From NCBI GenBank assembly GCA_947177405.1, contig CAMWUJ010000030.1, forward strand, positions 1 through 34,750: 34,750 bases of DNA, given 5' to 3'. A model generated the notes under the pieces. That model saw only the letters and a program-made list of their open reading frames with translations, made no database searches and was not told where the DNA came from. Below are positions 22,640-31,564 of the stretch, in pieces. A program made the position numbers and the translations under genes. The stretch's first letter is position 1. The number at the start of each line of letters is the position of its first letter. The DNA comes from an uncultured Porphyromonadaceae bacterium. Its GTDB lineage: Bacteria > Bacteroidota > Bacteroidia > Bacteroidales > Muribaculaceae.

Positions 22640-22734
22640 TCGTCATTGCGTCACCCTAAATCAAACTTACATAATTGTATAATGCTGAAAATCATTTATA
22701 TTCATCTAAGCATCATAAAAGTGGCGAAGTCAGG
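22640..22734. repeat. 95-bp repeat, copy 2
   Basis: About 91 of 95 bases agree with 21781-21875. The right inverted end CGAAGTCAGG is intact; the left end is changed to TGATATTTCG where it meets the prfB fragment. It is followed directly by the 3' flank of rmuC. Confidence 0.85.
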
Positions 22735-22774
22735 AAATTGGAAGAATCGGAGGGGCTTATCACTAATTGAAAAA

Positions 22775-24019
22775 TTATTTATCAAGGCCCTTTATTTGGC
22801 GCTTGGGAGTTATACCAAGATCCTTGAGACTCTCGATGCGTCGGAAGAGATTTCCTTTCCCCTCGGAGAGCTGACTTTTCCCCTTTTCGAATGTAGCCGA
22901 AAGCCGGGAGATATGAAGCCCTATCTCCTCAATAGTCTCAGAGAAGAGTGCTGTCTTCTCATAAAGGTCCGTAGCCGTCTTCACTATAGCCTCCACATTC
23001 TTCGTTTGCCTGTCTTGCTGCCACATATTGAAAGCCAATTGTAGCGCTATCATCAGGTTGGAGGGAGATATTATCACAATCCCCTTTGAATATGCGTAAG
23101 ATGGGAGATCCTTATCCTGTTCGATAGCAGCAAGATAACTCTGGTCATTGGGGATAAACATCAGAACAAGCCCTATGGCGTCGCTCACCAACTTGTCATA
23201 TTTCTTGGTAGCCAGTTCATCTATATGACGGCGCACGCTGCGAGCATGTTCGCGCAGTTTAATCTTTCGGGTTGCTTCATTGTCAGCATCAAAAGAATCG
23301 GCGTATGCCGTGATGGAAACCTTGGCATCTATAATCACTGATCTACCTTCCGGGAACCTTACCACCACATCCGGGCGGAAATTGCGTCGATCATCATCCT
23401 TGACATTCTCCTGAACGAAGAAATGCACATCCCTCTCCAGTCCGCTGCTCTCAAGAAGCGTCTCCAAAATCATTTCCCCCCAGTCTCCTTGAGCTTTTGA
23501 ATCCCGTTTGAGCACACGCACAAGGTTGGCGGCATCATTCCCTATCTTGTCGGTCTGTTCTTTTAATGCAGAAATTGTGATCTGTTGCTGTTGGCCGAAC
23601 ATCCGCATCGTAGTTTCGAAAGAATGTTTCAGTTCCTCTTTATTGATCTCTCCGGCCATACGCGTTTCATTGACACTCTTACGGAAAGTGTCGAATTCCT
23701 TACGTATCGGATCTAAAAGTTCGGAGATCTGTTCCCGGTTAGTTTGCTGCAAATCTTTCTGACGGGCCAACAGCACCTCCCTTTCCGTCTCAAACATTTG
23801 CAACCGCTGCTGTTCGATTTCCCGGTGAGTCTGCTTCAGCGATTCCATCTCGCGCGCATGACTCTTCTCAAGCCCTCTCAATTTCTCTTCTGCAATCTCT
23901 ATCTCCGCCTTCAGCCGCGACTCCTTAGCCACGAATCGTGCACGGCAGATCAGATATGTCACGATGGCGGAAATCACTACGCCACAAACCAACAATACAA
24001 TACCAAGCATTACATTCAT
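22775..24019 (-). CDS. rmuC: RmuC-family DNA recombination protein
   Basis: A 414-residue RmuC protein. Residues 4-26 are a membrane anchor, 30-130 a long charged coiled coil, and from about 175 the nuclease-like RmuC domain with GDWGE at 178-182 and RPDVVVRFPEGRSVIIDAKVS at 215-235, which carries the conserved Asp and DAK residues of a PD-(D/E)XK fold. RmuC limits inversions at short inverted repeats in E. coli; its position beside a repeat-rich gap is probably coincidence. The promoter sits so close that transcription would begin at about the first ATG; the true start may be a leaderless ATG at 24019 or Met4 at 24010. Its last five codons are duplicated at 21722-21776. Confidence 0.92.
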   Translation of the reverse strand: MNVMLGIVLLVCGVVISAIVTYLICRARFVAKESRLKAEIEIAEEKLRGLEKSHAREMESLKQTHREIEQQRLQMFETEREVLLARQKDLQQTNREQISELLDPIRKEFDTFRKSVNETRMAGEINKEELKHSFETTMRMFGQQQQITISALKEQTDKIGNDAANLVRVLKRDSKAQGDWGEMILETLLESSGLERDVHFFVQENVKDDDRRNFRPDVVVRFPEGRSVIIDAKVSITAYADSFDADNEATRKIKLREHARSVRRHIDELATKKYDKLVSDAIGLVLMFIPNDQSYLAAIEQDKDLPSYAYSKGIVIISPSNLMIALQLAFNMWQQDRQTKNVEAIVKTATDLYEKTALFSETIEEIGLHISRLSATFEKGKSQLSEGKGNLFRRIESLKDLGITPKRQIKGLDK

Positions 24020-24023
24020 ACCG

Positions 24024-24054
24024 CAAAAATATATAATTTATTCATCAGCTCAAA
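24024..24054 (-). promoter_or_regulatory. rmuC promoter (TTTG-N19-TATTTTTG), touching the start codon
   Basis: Minus strand TTTG at 24054-24051, exactly 19 bases, then TATTTTTG at 24031-24024. The box ends four bases before the annotated ATG (24019), predicting a leaderless or nearly leaderless mRNA. Confidence 0.65.
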
Positions 24055-24085
24055 ATAATTCGACCGGTTACAATTACAAAAACAG

Positions 24086-24115
24086 GTCCGCCACCTTCGA
24101 GGGAAAGTGGCGGAC
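24086..24115 (-). terminator. terminator of the pilus operon
   Basis: GTCCGCCAC and GTGGCGGAC (24086-24094, 24107-24115) form a perfect 9-bp stem with a 12-base loop; on the minus strand CTGTTTTTG follows. It lies 30 bases after the last pilus gene. Confidence 0.85.
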
Positions 24116-24145
24116 TTATTTCTGTTTATCGGAATCGTAAATCTA

Positions 24146-27070
24146 TCAGTTGCTGAAAACAACTGTAGCCTTCTTTGTAGTCTCATTGTATGAACACTTC
24201 CAGGTTCCACCCAACGCGGTGGTGGGACTCACTCCTGTTCCAGCAGCATTAAGTGTCTGACCTCCGGTAACCTTCCAGCCTTCGAGATCATCTACTCCCT
24301 TGTCGGTGGTATAGATGGCACCATGTCCGGTAGGACTCTTCGACATCGTATGCCAGATACCTGCTTCATCGCGGAATGTGAAGATAACATAGAATTTATC
24401 TGCACTCGTAGTGAGTGATTCATAGTTGAAGTTGAAAAGCTGATCCGGGTCTGCCATAGTGATGTAGTTACCGATCGGCTTGCCCGGCCAGTTATACACC
24501 GGGTTCTTTTCATCTCCATTCTTTGAATAGATAAACACGTGGGTTGCTCCGGCCACATTGAAGTGAGTACGATAAACCGAAGTATTCTTAGGAGTCGTAT
24601 TCACGCATCTCACCGACATTGCTGCTCCATGTGAATTGTTACGTCCATTCACCTCTGCATTATCATACGAAGCAATCGAACCGGAAATCTTCAGATATTT
24701 AAGCCAGTTGCCTATGTGGTCTTTTTCAAGGCCATCTGCTGCTGTTGCACTCCAATAATAACCGGCAGCCGATTCTCCCATCTGAGTTTTTGTGGTCGCA
24801 TCGTAATATCTCACTTTCGGGAAATAAACCACCTGATTCTTTGCATTTACGAACTTAGCCTGATAATAGCTACCCTCCTGGTTCATAGTGAACGACTTGG
24901 AGTTTTTCAGGGTGTTCCAGATATCCTCACGCGGGATTTCGTATCCCGGAGGACAAAGATCGGAATACATATTCGGATCCTGCTTATTAGTATTATAATC
25001 AGCTGCCATATAGTAACCACCGGCAGCATCGGGATCACCGGTGATCAGCACGCCGGTATCCGATTCTATATACATCGCAGCTGATTCAGATCCGAGATTA
25101 CGGTCGAGCCAATAGTAAGTACCGGCCGGTCCCTGACGCACTTCATAATAATAGAACACACCCGTCGGCTCTTCCTTATCTATACGATATTCCTTGGTAT
25201 TGGGTCGCCAGTCGGCAGGACAATCGAAGAAACCTGTGTGATAGAGATCAAGCTCATAGTCGGTGGAACTTGTGCCATCGGTAGATGAAACCGTAAATGT
25301 GAGTGTTCCGACCTCGTAGGTCCAGTCATCACCTACCGGTGGAGTGCGCGTTACAGTCACCTCTACCTCACCGGTCACATTGGTGCCACTTGTGCGTGAA
25401 ACCGAAACTCCCGAGATACCTTTCCAGCTTATATTCCAGTTGAATGGCTGACCCTCATTCATATCTTTGAACTTGACTTTGTATTCATAGGTCCAACGGG
25501 TTGCAGCTGTTTTTCCACCATAGTTGATGGGGAAATGAAGACCGGAATCACGTATAGAATCATTATTCTGGGCAGTCTTCAGACCACGACAGGTGGAGTG
25601 TACGAAGGTCCAGTAATCATTTCCTTCTGTATATCCTGTGCTATATTTCGAGTTGGTGGCTCCGGGCTCCTTTATCAGAAGTTGCACAGTACAAAGGTCT
25701 TCACCCATGAAGTCGCGTGTCCATTTCACAGGAATCTCACGCTGTAATCCTTTCCATGTCACAACTATCTTGCCCGAAAGCTCTCCGGGGTCTTTGGTAG
25801 TCTTGAAATCAACAGGCACTTTGAATACTACACCCTTATATGCTGCTTCACCGGTGCCAACCTCCTCCGGAGAAGTTGCTGCTTCAATATCGTTGAATTT
25901 CATCCAACTCTGAGGAGAAGTGATACGTATGCTCTCCTTGGTCATTTCTGTAGCATCAGGAGAGAACAGCTTCACATAGATATATCCGGGTGTCTTGCCT
26001 GCAAGACGGTTACCGTTTTTATCGGCCGTAGCATCACCGTTATGTACCAGTTCATGGGTCACACCAAGTTCGCGAGCACCATCAGTCACCATATTGTAAG
26101 ACTCGGGACAATAGTCAATGATATCAGCCTTGATGAAAGTGGATGGATTCACAGCGGCTGCCGATGCAGTGGCCTCTCCCTTGCCCGTAACCTCAGTGAT
26201 CATCACCTGATACCAATGGTTAGGATTGATATTCAGAGGGGTTGTGGTCTTGGTAATGGCATCCGTTTTCTCGAATTCGAGTCGATAATAATAATTTGTT
26301 CCTCCATAAGGAGCCTGCACAATAATGAAAGGACGGGTGGTCACATCTCTTCCGGGGTTGGCTGTGGGATGCACATAAGGAGAGGGCATAGCAGTGATTG
26401 TTTGAGGCACTCCTGCAGCTACCGCATCCTTGAGATTGGTATCCTTTGTGAAAGTCGCACCCACGATGCTTGTCTGTGTGGCTGCGCCATATACACGGAA
26501 TAGATATGATTCGGATCCCGGCACAGTCACACCGTTAACGGTTTGCGGGTTGGTCACTGTCACCTTTGCACCATTTCGCTTCATGGGAACAGATTCAAGC
26601 GTGCCGTTAACGATTGATGCGAGAGTGGCGTAGCCGCTCATCACTAATTTATTACCTTCATTTACGCTCGAAGTGGGTTTAGTCTTCAAGTTTCCTTCAC
26701 TGATATTACCAAAAGTGGTGCCGGTAGGAACATTAGCAATGAAGTAAAGCTTGATATCGGTATTGTTTCTGATCTTCGGGCTGATCTGGCAAGAGATCGA
26801 ATAGTTAGGCGCCTCTCCTTTCAAAGTGCCGGCAGATGCGGAGAAAGTCTCCTCCTGCTCCACTTTGCCATTAGAGACCACCAACAAAGTAACATCCGAA
26901 ATTGCAAACTCCGGGTCTGCATCGCGAGTCACCACCTGCAAATCAGGCACAGAAAGATTGACGGTCAATTCCCCGTCGGGGCCAAGCCCCGACGGAGTGT
27001 TGAACTCATCCACGCTACAGGCGGTCATCGCCAAAAGCAGCGTAATATATGTGAATATTTTTCGTATCAT
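24146..27070 (-). CDS. giant pilus tip-like lipoprotein with FISUMP-like and starch-binding-like modules
   Basis: A 974-residue lipoprotein, last gene of the pilus operon, in the place of FimE/Mfa5-type tip subunits. Lipobox MTAC (C18) and a VVTRD site (R49) precede a fimbrillin-like N-terminal half (to about 320) with the NHWYQVMITEV strand typical of these pilins. Residues 360-610 contain two beta-sandwich-like segments (ITSPQSWMKF ..., SWKGISGVSVSR ...). At 640-823 is a FISUMP-like domain (TYYWLDRNLGS, LCPPGYEIPREDIWNTL, GYYWSATA, MSVRCV). The final 135 residues (THVFIYSKNG, YNWPGKPIG, FYVIFTFRD) resemble a CBM26-type starch-binding fold. The likely role is adhesion to glycans or to a partner at the fibre tip. 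It starts 12 bases after the 1074-residue gene. Confidence 0.7.
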   Translation of the reverse strand: MIRKIFTYITLLLAMTACSVDEFNTPSGLGPDGELTVNLSVPDLQVVTRDADPEFAISDVTLLVVSNGKVEQEETFSASAGTLKGEAPNYSISCQISPKIRNNTDIKLYFIANVPTGTTFGNISEGNLKTKPTSSVNEGNKLVMSGYATLASIVNGTLESVPMKRNGAKVTVTNPQTVNGVTVPGSESYLFRVYGAATQTSIVGATFTKDTNLKDAVAAGVPQTITAMPSPYVHPTANPGRDVTTRPFIIVQAPYGGTNYYYRLEFEKTDAITKTTTPLNINPNHWYQVMITEVTGKGEATASAAAVNPSTFIKADIIDYCPESYNMVTDGARELGVTHELVHNGDATADKNGNRLAGKTPGYIYVKLFSPDATEMTKESIRITSPQSWMKFNDIEAATSPEEVGTGEAAYKGVVFKVPVDFKTTKDPGELSGKIVVTWKGLQREIPVKWTRDFMGEDLCTVQLLIKEPGATNSKYSTGYTEGNDYWTFVHSTCRGLKTAQNNDSIRDSGLHFPINYGGKTAATRWTYEYKVKFKDMNEGQPFNWNISWKGISGVSVSRTSGTNVTGEVEVTVTRTPPVGDDWTYEVGTLTFTVSSTDGTSSTDYELDLYHTGFFDCPADWRPNTKEYRIDKEEPTGVFYYYEVRQGPAGTYYWLDRNLGSESAAMYIESDTGVLITGDPDAAGGYYMAADYNTNKQDPNMYSDLCPPGYEIPREDIWNTLKNSKSFTMNQEGSYYQAKFVNAKNQVVYFPKVRYYDATTKTQMGESAAGYYWSATAADGLEKDHIGNWLKYLKISGSIASYDNAEVNGRNNSHGAAMSVRCVNTTPKNTSVYRTHFNVAGATHVFIYSKNGDEKNPVYNWPGKPIGNYITMADPDQLFNFNYESLTTSADKFYVIFTFRDEAGIWHTMSKSPTGHGAIYTTDKGVDDLEGWKVTGGQTLNAAGTGVSPTTALGGTWKCSYNETTKKATVVFSN

Positions 27071-27082
27071 GTCTAAAGGTTT

Positions 27083-30000
27083 TTACGGCTTACCTGACTT
27101 ATAATTATTCTCGTCATAATAATACATACTCATATTGCCATCTGCATCAAGGGAGAATGTGGAATATGGAATATTCTCCTTCTTATGCTGGTATCCTCCA
27201 TCATACGCATCATTACAACGGCGTTCAAGAGAGAAGGTGTTGCAGAAGTTCCTCTTAGCCTTGAACTCATAATAACAATAGGTATCATCATATTTGTTAT
27301 AAGTTCCGTTAGTGAATGTCTGTGTCGCAGGATAAGTAGTATATTTAGCATTGTTTTCTTTAACATGAGTATCATTAAAGAAATTCAGACCCTGGAACCA
27401 ATCGCTATTCCAATACCAGTAGATACGGAATGTCAATTCATCATCTACCGGTGGCGGTATGGGCTCACCCGAAGGCTTGCCGCCCTCACCGTTAGCAAAC
27501 GAAGTGATAGTGTAATGATACACACCGTCTATAAGCTTGAACTTGGAGAAATTAACCGTTTGTTCATAATAAGACTGATCACCTTCCTTGTAGTAATCGC
27601 CTTCAGCCTTAATTCTCATGTAATTGAAGGTGCCGGAACGCGGGTTCTCCCAAACTCTGAATTCAAGGTAAGCATAACCGTTGTTATATTTTCCATATTT
27701 GGATGTACCGCTTGCTCCCTGTATTTGGCCACTATTGAAGTTAGAAGGAGTATATTCCTTGTTACCCCAGATATCACCACCTTGCCATACATTCAAACCG
27801 CGCCACTGATTGGTGCCATTCTCCGTATAAGGCCAATAGATACGATAGGTATAGCTCTGTGAAGGCTCACCCTGCGGATTATAAGAATAGAACGAGAGCG
27901 GAGAAGTGTTCTGATAAACGAACCAAGCTTCTTTTGTAGGATAGTCGAACAAAGCCAGACCGGGCTGGTACGCCTTCGGATAACGTTTATCTTCAGAAAC
28001 GTTATTGTCGTAATTATGTCCTTCTTTATCCTGATTCGGCAGGTCGGTAAACATAATCAGTGTCTTACCCGGAGTAGCCACACCGGAGAGCTCGAATTTC
28101 CACCAGCCTTCACCGGTCTCATCATCGGGAAGCATGTGGATACCGGGCCAGCAGCGTTTATGGTTACTTCCGGTGCAGTAGCTGCAAAGTCCAAGTTCCG
28201 CCACCTTCTTACGGTGAGACTCGCAGAAGTCCATGTCATAGTAATGGTTTGTCCAGTTTTGTGTGCCGGGTGCCCATCCATCGCTGTCAAATACAAAGAA
28301 TCCGTTATTGTCTTTTCCATTTCCGGAGGCATTAGGATCATTGTAGGACCCTACATTCCATCCCTTGAATGCAGCCCCGCCGGTGAAGTCATATTCAAGA
28401 GCGGCGGCATCTTTATGCTCCCCTACAATCTGACCGGCCTTTCCTCCATTGGTATAATTAATCCCGGAGGGAAGCTGGAGACACTGATAAGCATAGATAT
28501 GTGGATGCTCCCAATCCGGTGCATAGAAATGGATAGTATAAGTATCCACAGCAGCACGGATCACTATATTCACCTTGCAACTCACATCATTGCCCTCGAA
28601 ATCCTTTCCTTTGAGCATGATGGCAAGCTCATGGTTTTCCTTCCAGAGTTCGCGGCTACTGTTCAAGTCGGCGTAGCTGACATATAAAATCACTTTACCG
28701 TCCTCAGTGGTCAATTCCTCTCCATCAGCAACCTCACGCTTATTCTTATCAAGAATACGCAGGGATTTGGGATTTCCATCTCCGGCTGACTCAGGCCAGT
28801 CAATATTCTCTATAGTGAAGTTTGCAAGATTAGAGTGAAGTTCCACAAGTATATCACCGCTATAATCTCCCGACTGTTTTCTCACAGCCACATCGATTGT
28901 CACGATATCTGTGTCGGAAGTGATGAAGTCGTGGAATAAGAGATCATCAACCATAATACGCTTCTCAATGGTTCCGGCAAAAAGAGTGAAGTATTTCCAT
29001 TCATTGTCTGCATATAACGTGTTGAACTCCTCATGGTCGATTTCCGAGCTGAGCGAGACAGTGATCTTTCCGTTTTCATTATCTACACTTATATCGTAGA
29101 TAGCTTGTTCGGCAAACTCAGGAGATAGATAAGTGACAGGCGCGTTCGATTTGAAGTTGATTTCATATTTTTCACCACCTTCAATTGTGAGCGAAGTCTT
29201 ATCGAGGTCAAGATAAGTGGTGCCGTTGAGCGATCCGATCATGGAGATCGGAGTCCAGTTCTCCACAAAGAGATAGAACTTACCGTTGGCGCTACCGATG
29301 AAATCATAGAAATGACTGCGCTCCACTACTTTCTTGCCGTTCACCGTAGAACTTACAGGAACAGGTATGGCTGTAGATCCCAAATTGATTGAAGCAATGG
29401 TGGATCTTTCAGACTGGTCGAGCTGTTCAGGCACGTAGAACACTGTCTGCCAAGCCCAGGGCGCAGTTGCAGAGGGAGAAGAGAGAGCCTCAAGTGCGTC
29501 CACATTCACATCCTTTATACCGGTGGCAGGGATAGTGGGCATCTTCTTATAAGATCCCTTGCTCTTTATATCCAGTTCTGATCCTGCGGCAGATGTGTAA
29601 GTGCCATCGCGGAAAATAGAAGATTTATCCTCGTGACCCTTCACGTTGGCTGCCCCGATCTGCTCATCGGGACGCATATCGTTGAGAAGGGTTACCCTTA
29701 CTTTAGCCACGGCAAACTTAAGGTCGGCCTTGATAGTGGTGCTTCCACCGGAATTGATGGCGATAGTGCCGTTACCCACAGGATTGAATCCGGGATTATC
29801 ATATCTCACATCAAGGTCCTTATGAGTACACGACATCGGAAGCCCCTTGCTGAGGTCGGCCGGAACTGCCACACCCTTCAACAGGAGGTCGCTTTCTTTG
29901 ATACTCTCAGGGTCAGTGAAATCAACGTTGGCCACCACGTACATATGATAGTTACCATTGTCAAGATCCAGTTTATATCCTTTATACCCTGTAGGGACTC

Positions 30001-30307
30001 CGGAAGTTAATGTTTCGCACTCGTTGAGAAGATCAACAGTCTTTGGGAGCTCCTGACCATCCATATAGGCGAAGAGTCTCAGTTGGTCGATTTTTCCCTC
30101 CTCGGGGGTATAATCTGTGGGAGTACCGGCACGAGTACCGGTCTCGAGCGGCAATAGATCCTGGGGGACATCCGGGACATAGATCACCAAACCGTCATCC
30201 CCGGCGAAATTGCCGTTATCACGATTCAGCACATCGTCGCTGCAAGAGGTCAGCAGACCGGCGGATGCGGCGAGAATCGCGAAGATGTTTCTATTGAAAA
30301 GTTTCAT
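27083..30307 (-). CDS. giant pilus subunit with CBM26-like domain and two C-terminal aromatic modules
   Basis: A 1074-residue lipoprotein. Lipobox LLTSC (C22), then GTRAG (R59), then a fimbrillin-like region to about 360 (GNYHMYVVANVDF, FAVAKVRVTLLND, KFYLFVENWTP). Two further beta-rich segments follow. Residues 588-795 look like a starch-binding CBM26-type module (TIHFYAPDW, HIYAYQ, RCWPGIHM, WWKFELSG, LIMFTDLP) but with a large insertion holding C695, C708, C711 and C719. Two related modules close the protein at about 817-940 (YRIYWPYTENGTNQWRGLNV) and 955-1074 (FRIYWYWNSDWFQGLNFF), joined by a Pro-rich linker. High Trp/Tyr content on such folds usually means sugar binding. Probably a FimD/Mfa4-type minor subunit turned glycan adhesin. 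Confidence 0.7.
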   Translation of the reverse strand: MKLFNRNIFAILAASAGLLTSCSDDVLNRDNGNFAGDDGLVIYVPDVPQDLLPLETGTRAGTPTDYTPEEGKIDQLRLFAYMDGQELPKTVDLLNECETLTSGVPTGYKGYKLDLDNGNYHMYVVANVDFTDPESIKESDLLLKGVAVPADLSKGLPMSCTHKDLDVRYDNPGFNPVGNGTIAINSGGSTTIKADLKFAVAKVRVTLLNDMRPDEQIGAANVKGHEDKSSIFRDGTYTSAAGSELDIKSKGSYKKMPTIPATGIKDVNVDALEALSSPSATAPWAWQTVFYVPEQLDQSERSTIASINLGSTAIPVPVSSTVNGKKVVERSHFYDFIGSANGKFYLFVENWTPISMIGSLNGTTYLDLDKTSLTIEGGEKYEINFKSNAPVTYLSPEFAEQAIYDISVDNENGKITVSLSSEIDHEEFNTLYADNEWKYFTLFAGTIEKRIMVDDLLFHDFITSDTDIVTIDVAVRKQSGDYSGDILVELHSNLANFTIENIDWPESAGDGNPKSLRILDKNKREVADGEELTTEDGKVILYVSYADLNSSRELWKENHELAIMLKGKDFEGNDVSCKVNIVIRAAVDTYTIHFYAPDWEHPHIYAYQCLQLPSGINYTNGGKAGQIVGEHKDAAALEYDFTGGAAFKGWNVGSYNDPNASGNGKDNNGFFVFDSDGWAPGTQNWTNHYYDMDFCESHRKKVAELGLCSYCTGSNHKRCWPGIHMLPDDETGEGWWKFELSGVATPGKTLIMFTDLPNQDKEGHNYDNNVSEDKRYPKAYQPGLALFDYPTKEAWFVYQNTSPLSFYSYNPQGEPSQSYTYRIYWPYTENGTNQWRGLNVWQGGDIWGNKEYTPSNFNSGQIQGASGTSKYGKYNNGYAYLEFRVWENPRSGTFNYMRIKAEGDYYKEGDQSYYEQTVNFSKFKLIDGVYHYTITSFANGEGGKPSGEPIPPPVDDELTFRIYWYWNSDWFQGLNFFNDTHVKENNAKYTTYPATQTFTNGTYNKYDDTYCYYEFKAKRNFCNTFSLERRCNDAYDGGYQHKKENIPYSTFSLDADGNMSMYYYDENNYKSGKP

Positions 30308-30333
30308 GAATTATATATTAGATGTGCTGAATG

Positions 30334-31542
30334 TTAGAATGGGAAAGTCTCTGTGGTTTTCTCCCACTTTTCTGTATTATAGACGATTGAGAGGCCACCT
30401 GTAGGAGGACGGGAAACATAGAATGTATAAACAGTGTTGCGCATCACACCTTGCCAAGCACCTTTGTCAGCAGTCGCAAGATCTGCTTCCTCATCCACTG
30501 CCATTAATTTATATGGAGCGAAAGTCACGGTAGTGGTCTCCTTTGAAGTACCTACCAAGCCGGAATCGGCATTGGCATAAAGCTTCACTACATCACGAAC
30601 AGGATCGTTTATATCAGCGAGTCGGCCATCGGCACCATAGAATGACTGTTCGAAGGAATAGAATTCATATTTCGCGCATGTCACACCATTTACATCCACA
30701 TAATCAGTAGGGGTGGAAAGCGTCTGGGTTAGCATATTGTTAGTCACCCCCTTCGGCACATTGGGTTTAAGCACTGCATCTCCCTTAAGCCATCCCTGCA
30801 CATCAGGAGTCAGAGCCCCATACTGCGGTGTTTTAACATCCACCTGACCGATAATTCCATCCACATCAACAATCACAATCTTGGCTAATGCTCGTGTAAG
30901 CTCCACCTCAGGGAGAGCGAAAGGTGTAGTGGCAGTGTTATAGATATCGGTGTTATACTTTTTCATATAATCGGTAGTGACACGTGTCAGACCGGCCATT
31001 GGCACCACGGTCTCCAACTTGTCATCATCCGGATTCTTGTATCCCTCCGGCGACCACACATATTTATCAGCTGCCACACCGGGCCATTCGATTAGATTCA
31101 TATCGTTGTCCGATAAATCCTTAACAGCAAAAGGAGCAGCAGAGGACTTCGGACGCAGAATAGCCGGCACATTGAAGGCCGCAATCATGAAATCGGTGGA
31201 ATAATCTATCTTGGGGAGCTGAGCAGAAACTGACGGCCCCCAGTTGGGAGTAAAGTATTCAGCCTTTATATCAGTATTCTTTTTATCGGTGGGCCCCTGG
31301 AAAATCCAATGTTTTAAGGTGCCGTCCACACCATATGTAGCGAAGCTGAGATTATTTTTCCTCAGATACATTATCTCTTCGGTGAGGGGTAACTGCGCGC
31401 GAGTGCCACCTCCTGAAAGTGTCATTACCACTGTATAGTCACCCTCCAGAGGCTCCTCGGTCTGAAGCGGAGTGTCAGACGAGCATCCTGTGACAAGTAA
31501 CAGAAGCGGCAGAGCCGCTGAAAATTTTAAGGTCTTTTTCAT
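30334..31542 (-). CDS. minor fimbrial subunit lipoprotein (FimC/Mfa3-position)
   Basis: A 402-residue lipoprotein with lipobox LVTGC (C20) and the GGGTRAQ site (R48). The body has the spaced strands of fimbrillin-type proteins (ALAKIVIVDVDG near 220, KYEFYSFEQSFYG near 310) and ends MRNTVYTFYVSRP, the usual last-domain strand of these pilins, before a short tail. It is third in the operon, where fim and mfa clusters place accessory proteins that incorporate tip subunits. Gaps are 22 bases to the upstream gene and 26 to the downstream gene, so it is cotranscribed. Family assignment rests on position, lipobox and pattern; I do not recognise a close named homologue. Confidence 0.65.
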   Translation of the reverse strand: MKKTLKFSAALPLLLLVTGCSSDTPLQTEEPLEGDYTVVMTLSGGGTRAQLPLTEEIMYLRKNNLSFATYGVDGTLKHWIFQGPTDKKNTDIKAEYFTPNWGPSVSAQLPKIDYSTDFMIAAFNVPAILRPKSSAAPFAVKDLSDNDMNLIEWPGVAADKYVWSPEGYKNPDDDKLETVVPMAGLTRVTTDYMKKYNTDIYNTATTPFALPEVELTRALAKIVIVDVDGIIGQVDVKTPQYGALTPDVQGWLKGDAVLKPNVPKGVTNNMLTQTLSTPTDYVDVNGVTCAKYEFYSFEQSFYGADGRLADINDPVRDVVKLYANADSGLVGTSKETTTVTFAPYKLMAVDEEADLATADKGAWQGVMRNTVYTFYVSRPPTGGLSIVYNTEKWEKTTETFPF

Positions 31543-31564
31543 AACTTTCTACGGTTGCCTGTTA

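Noticed and set aside
22458..22646. 62-codon minus-strand open frame
   Set aside because: Wrong frame over the prfB fragment; the adjacent frame gives RF2 C-terminal sequence.
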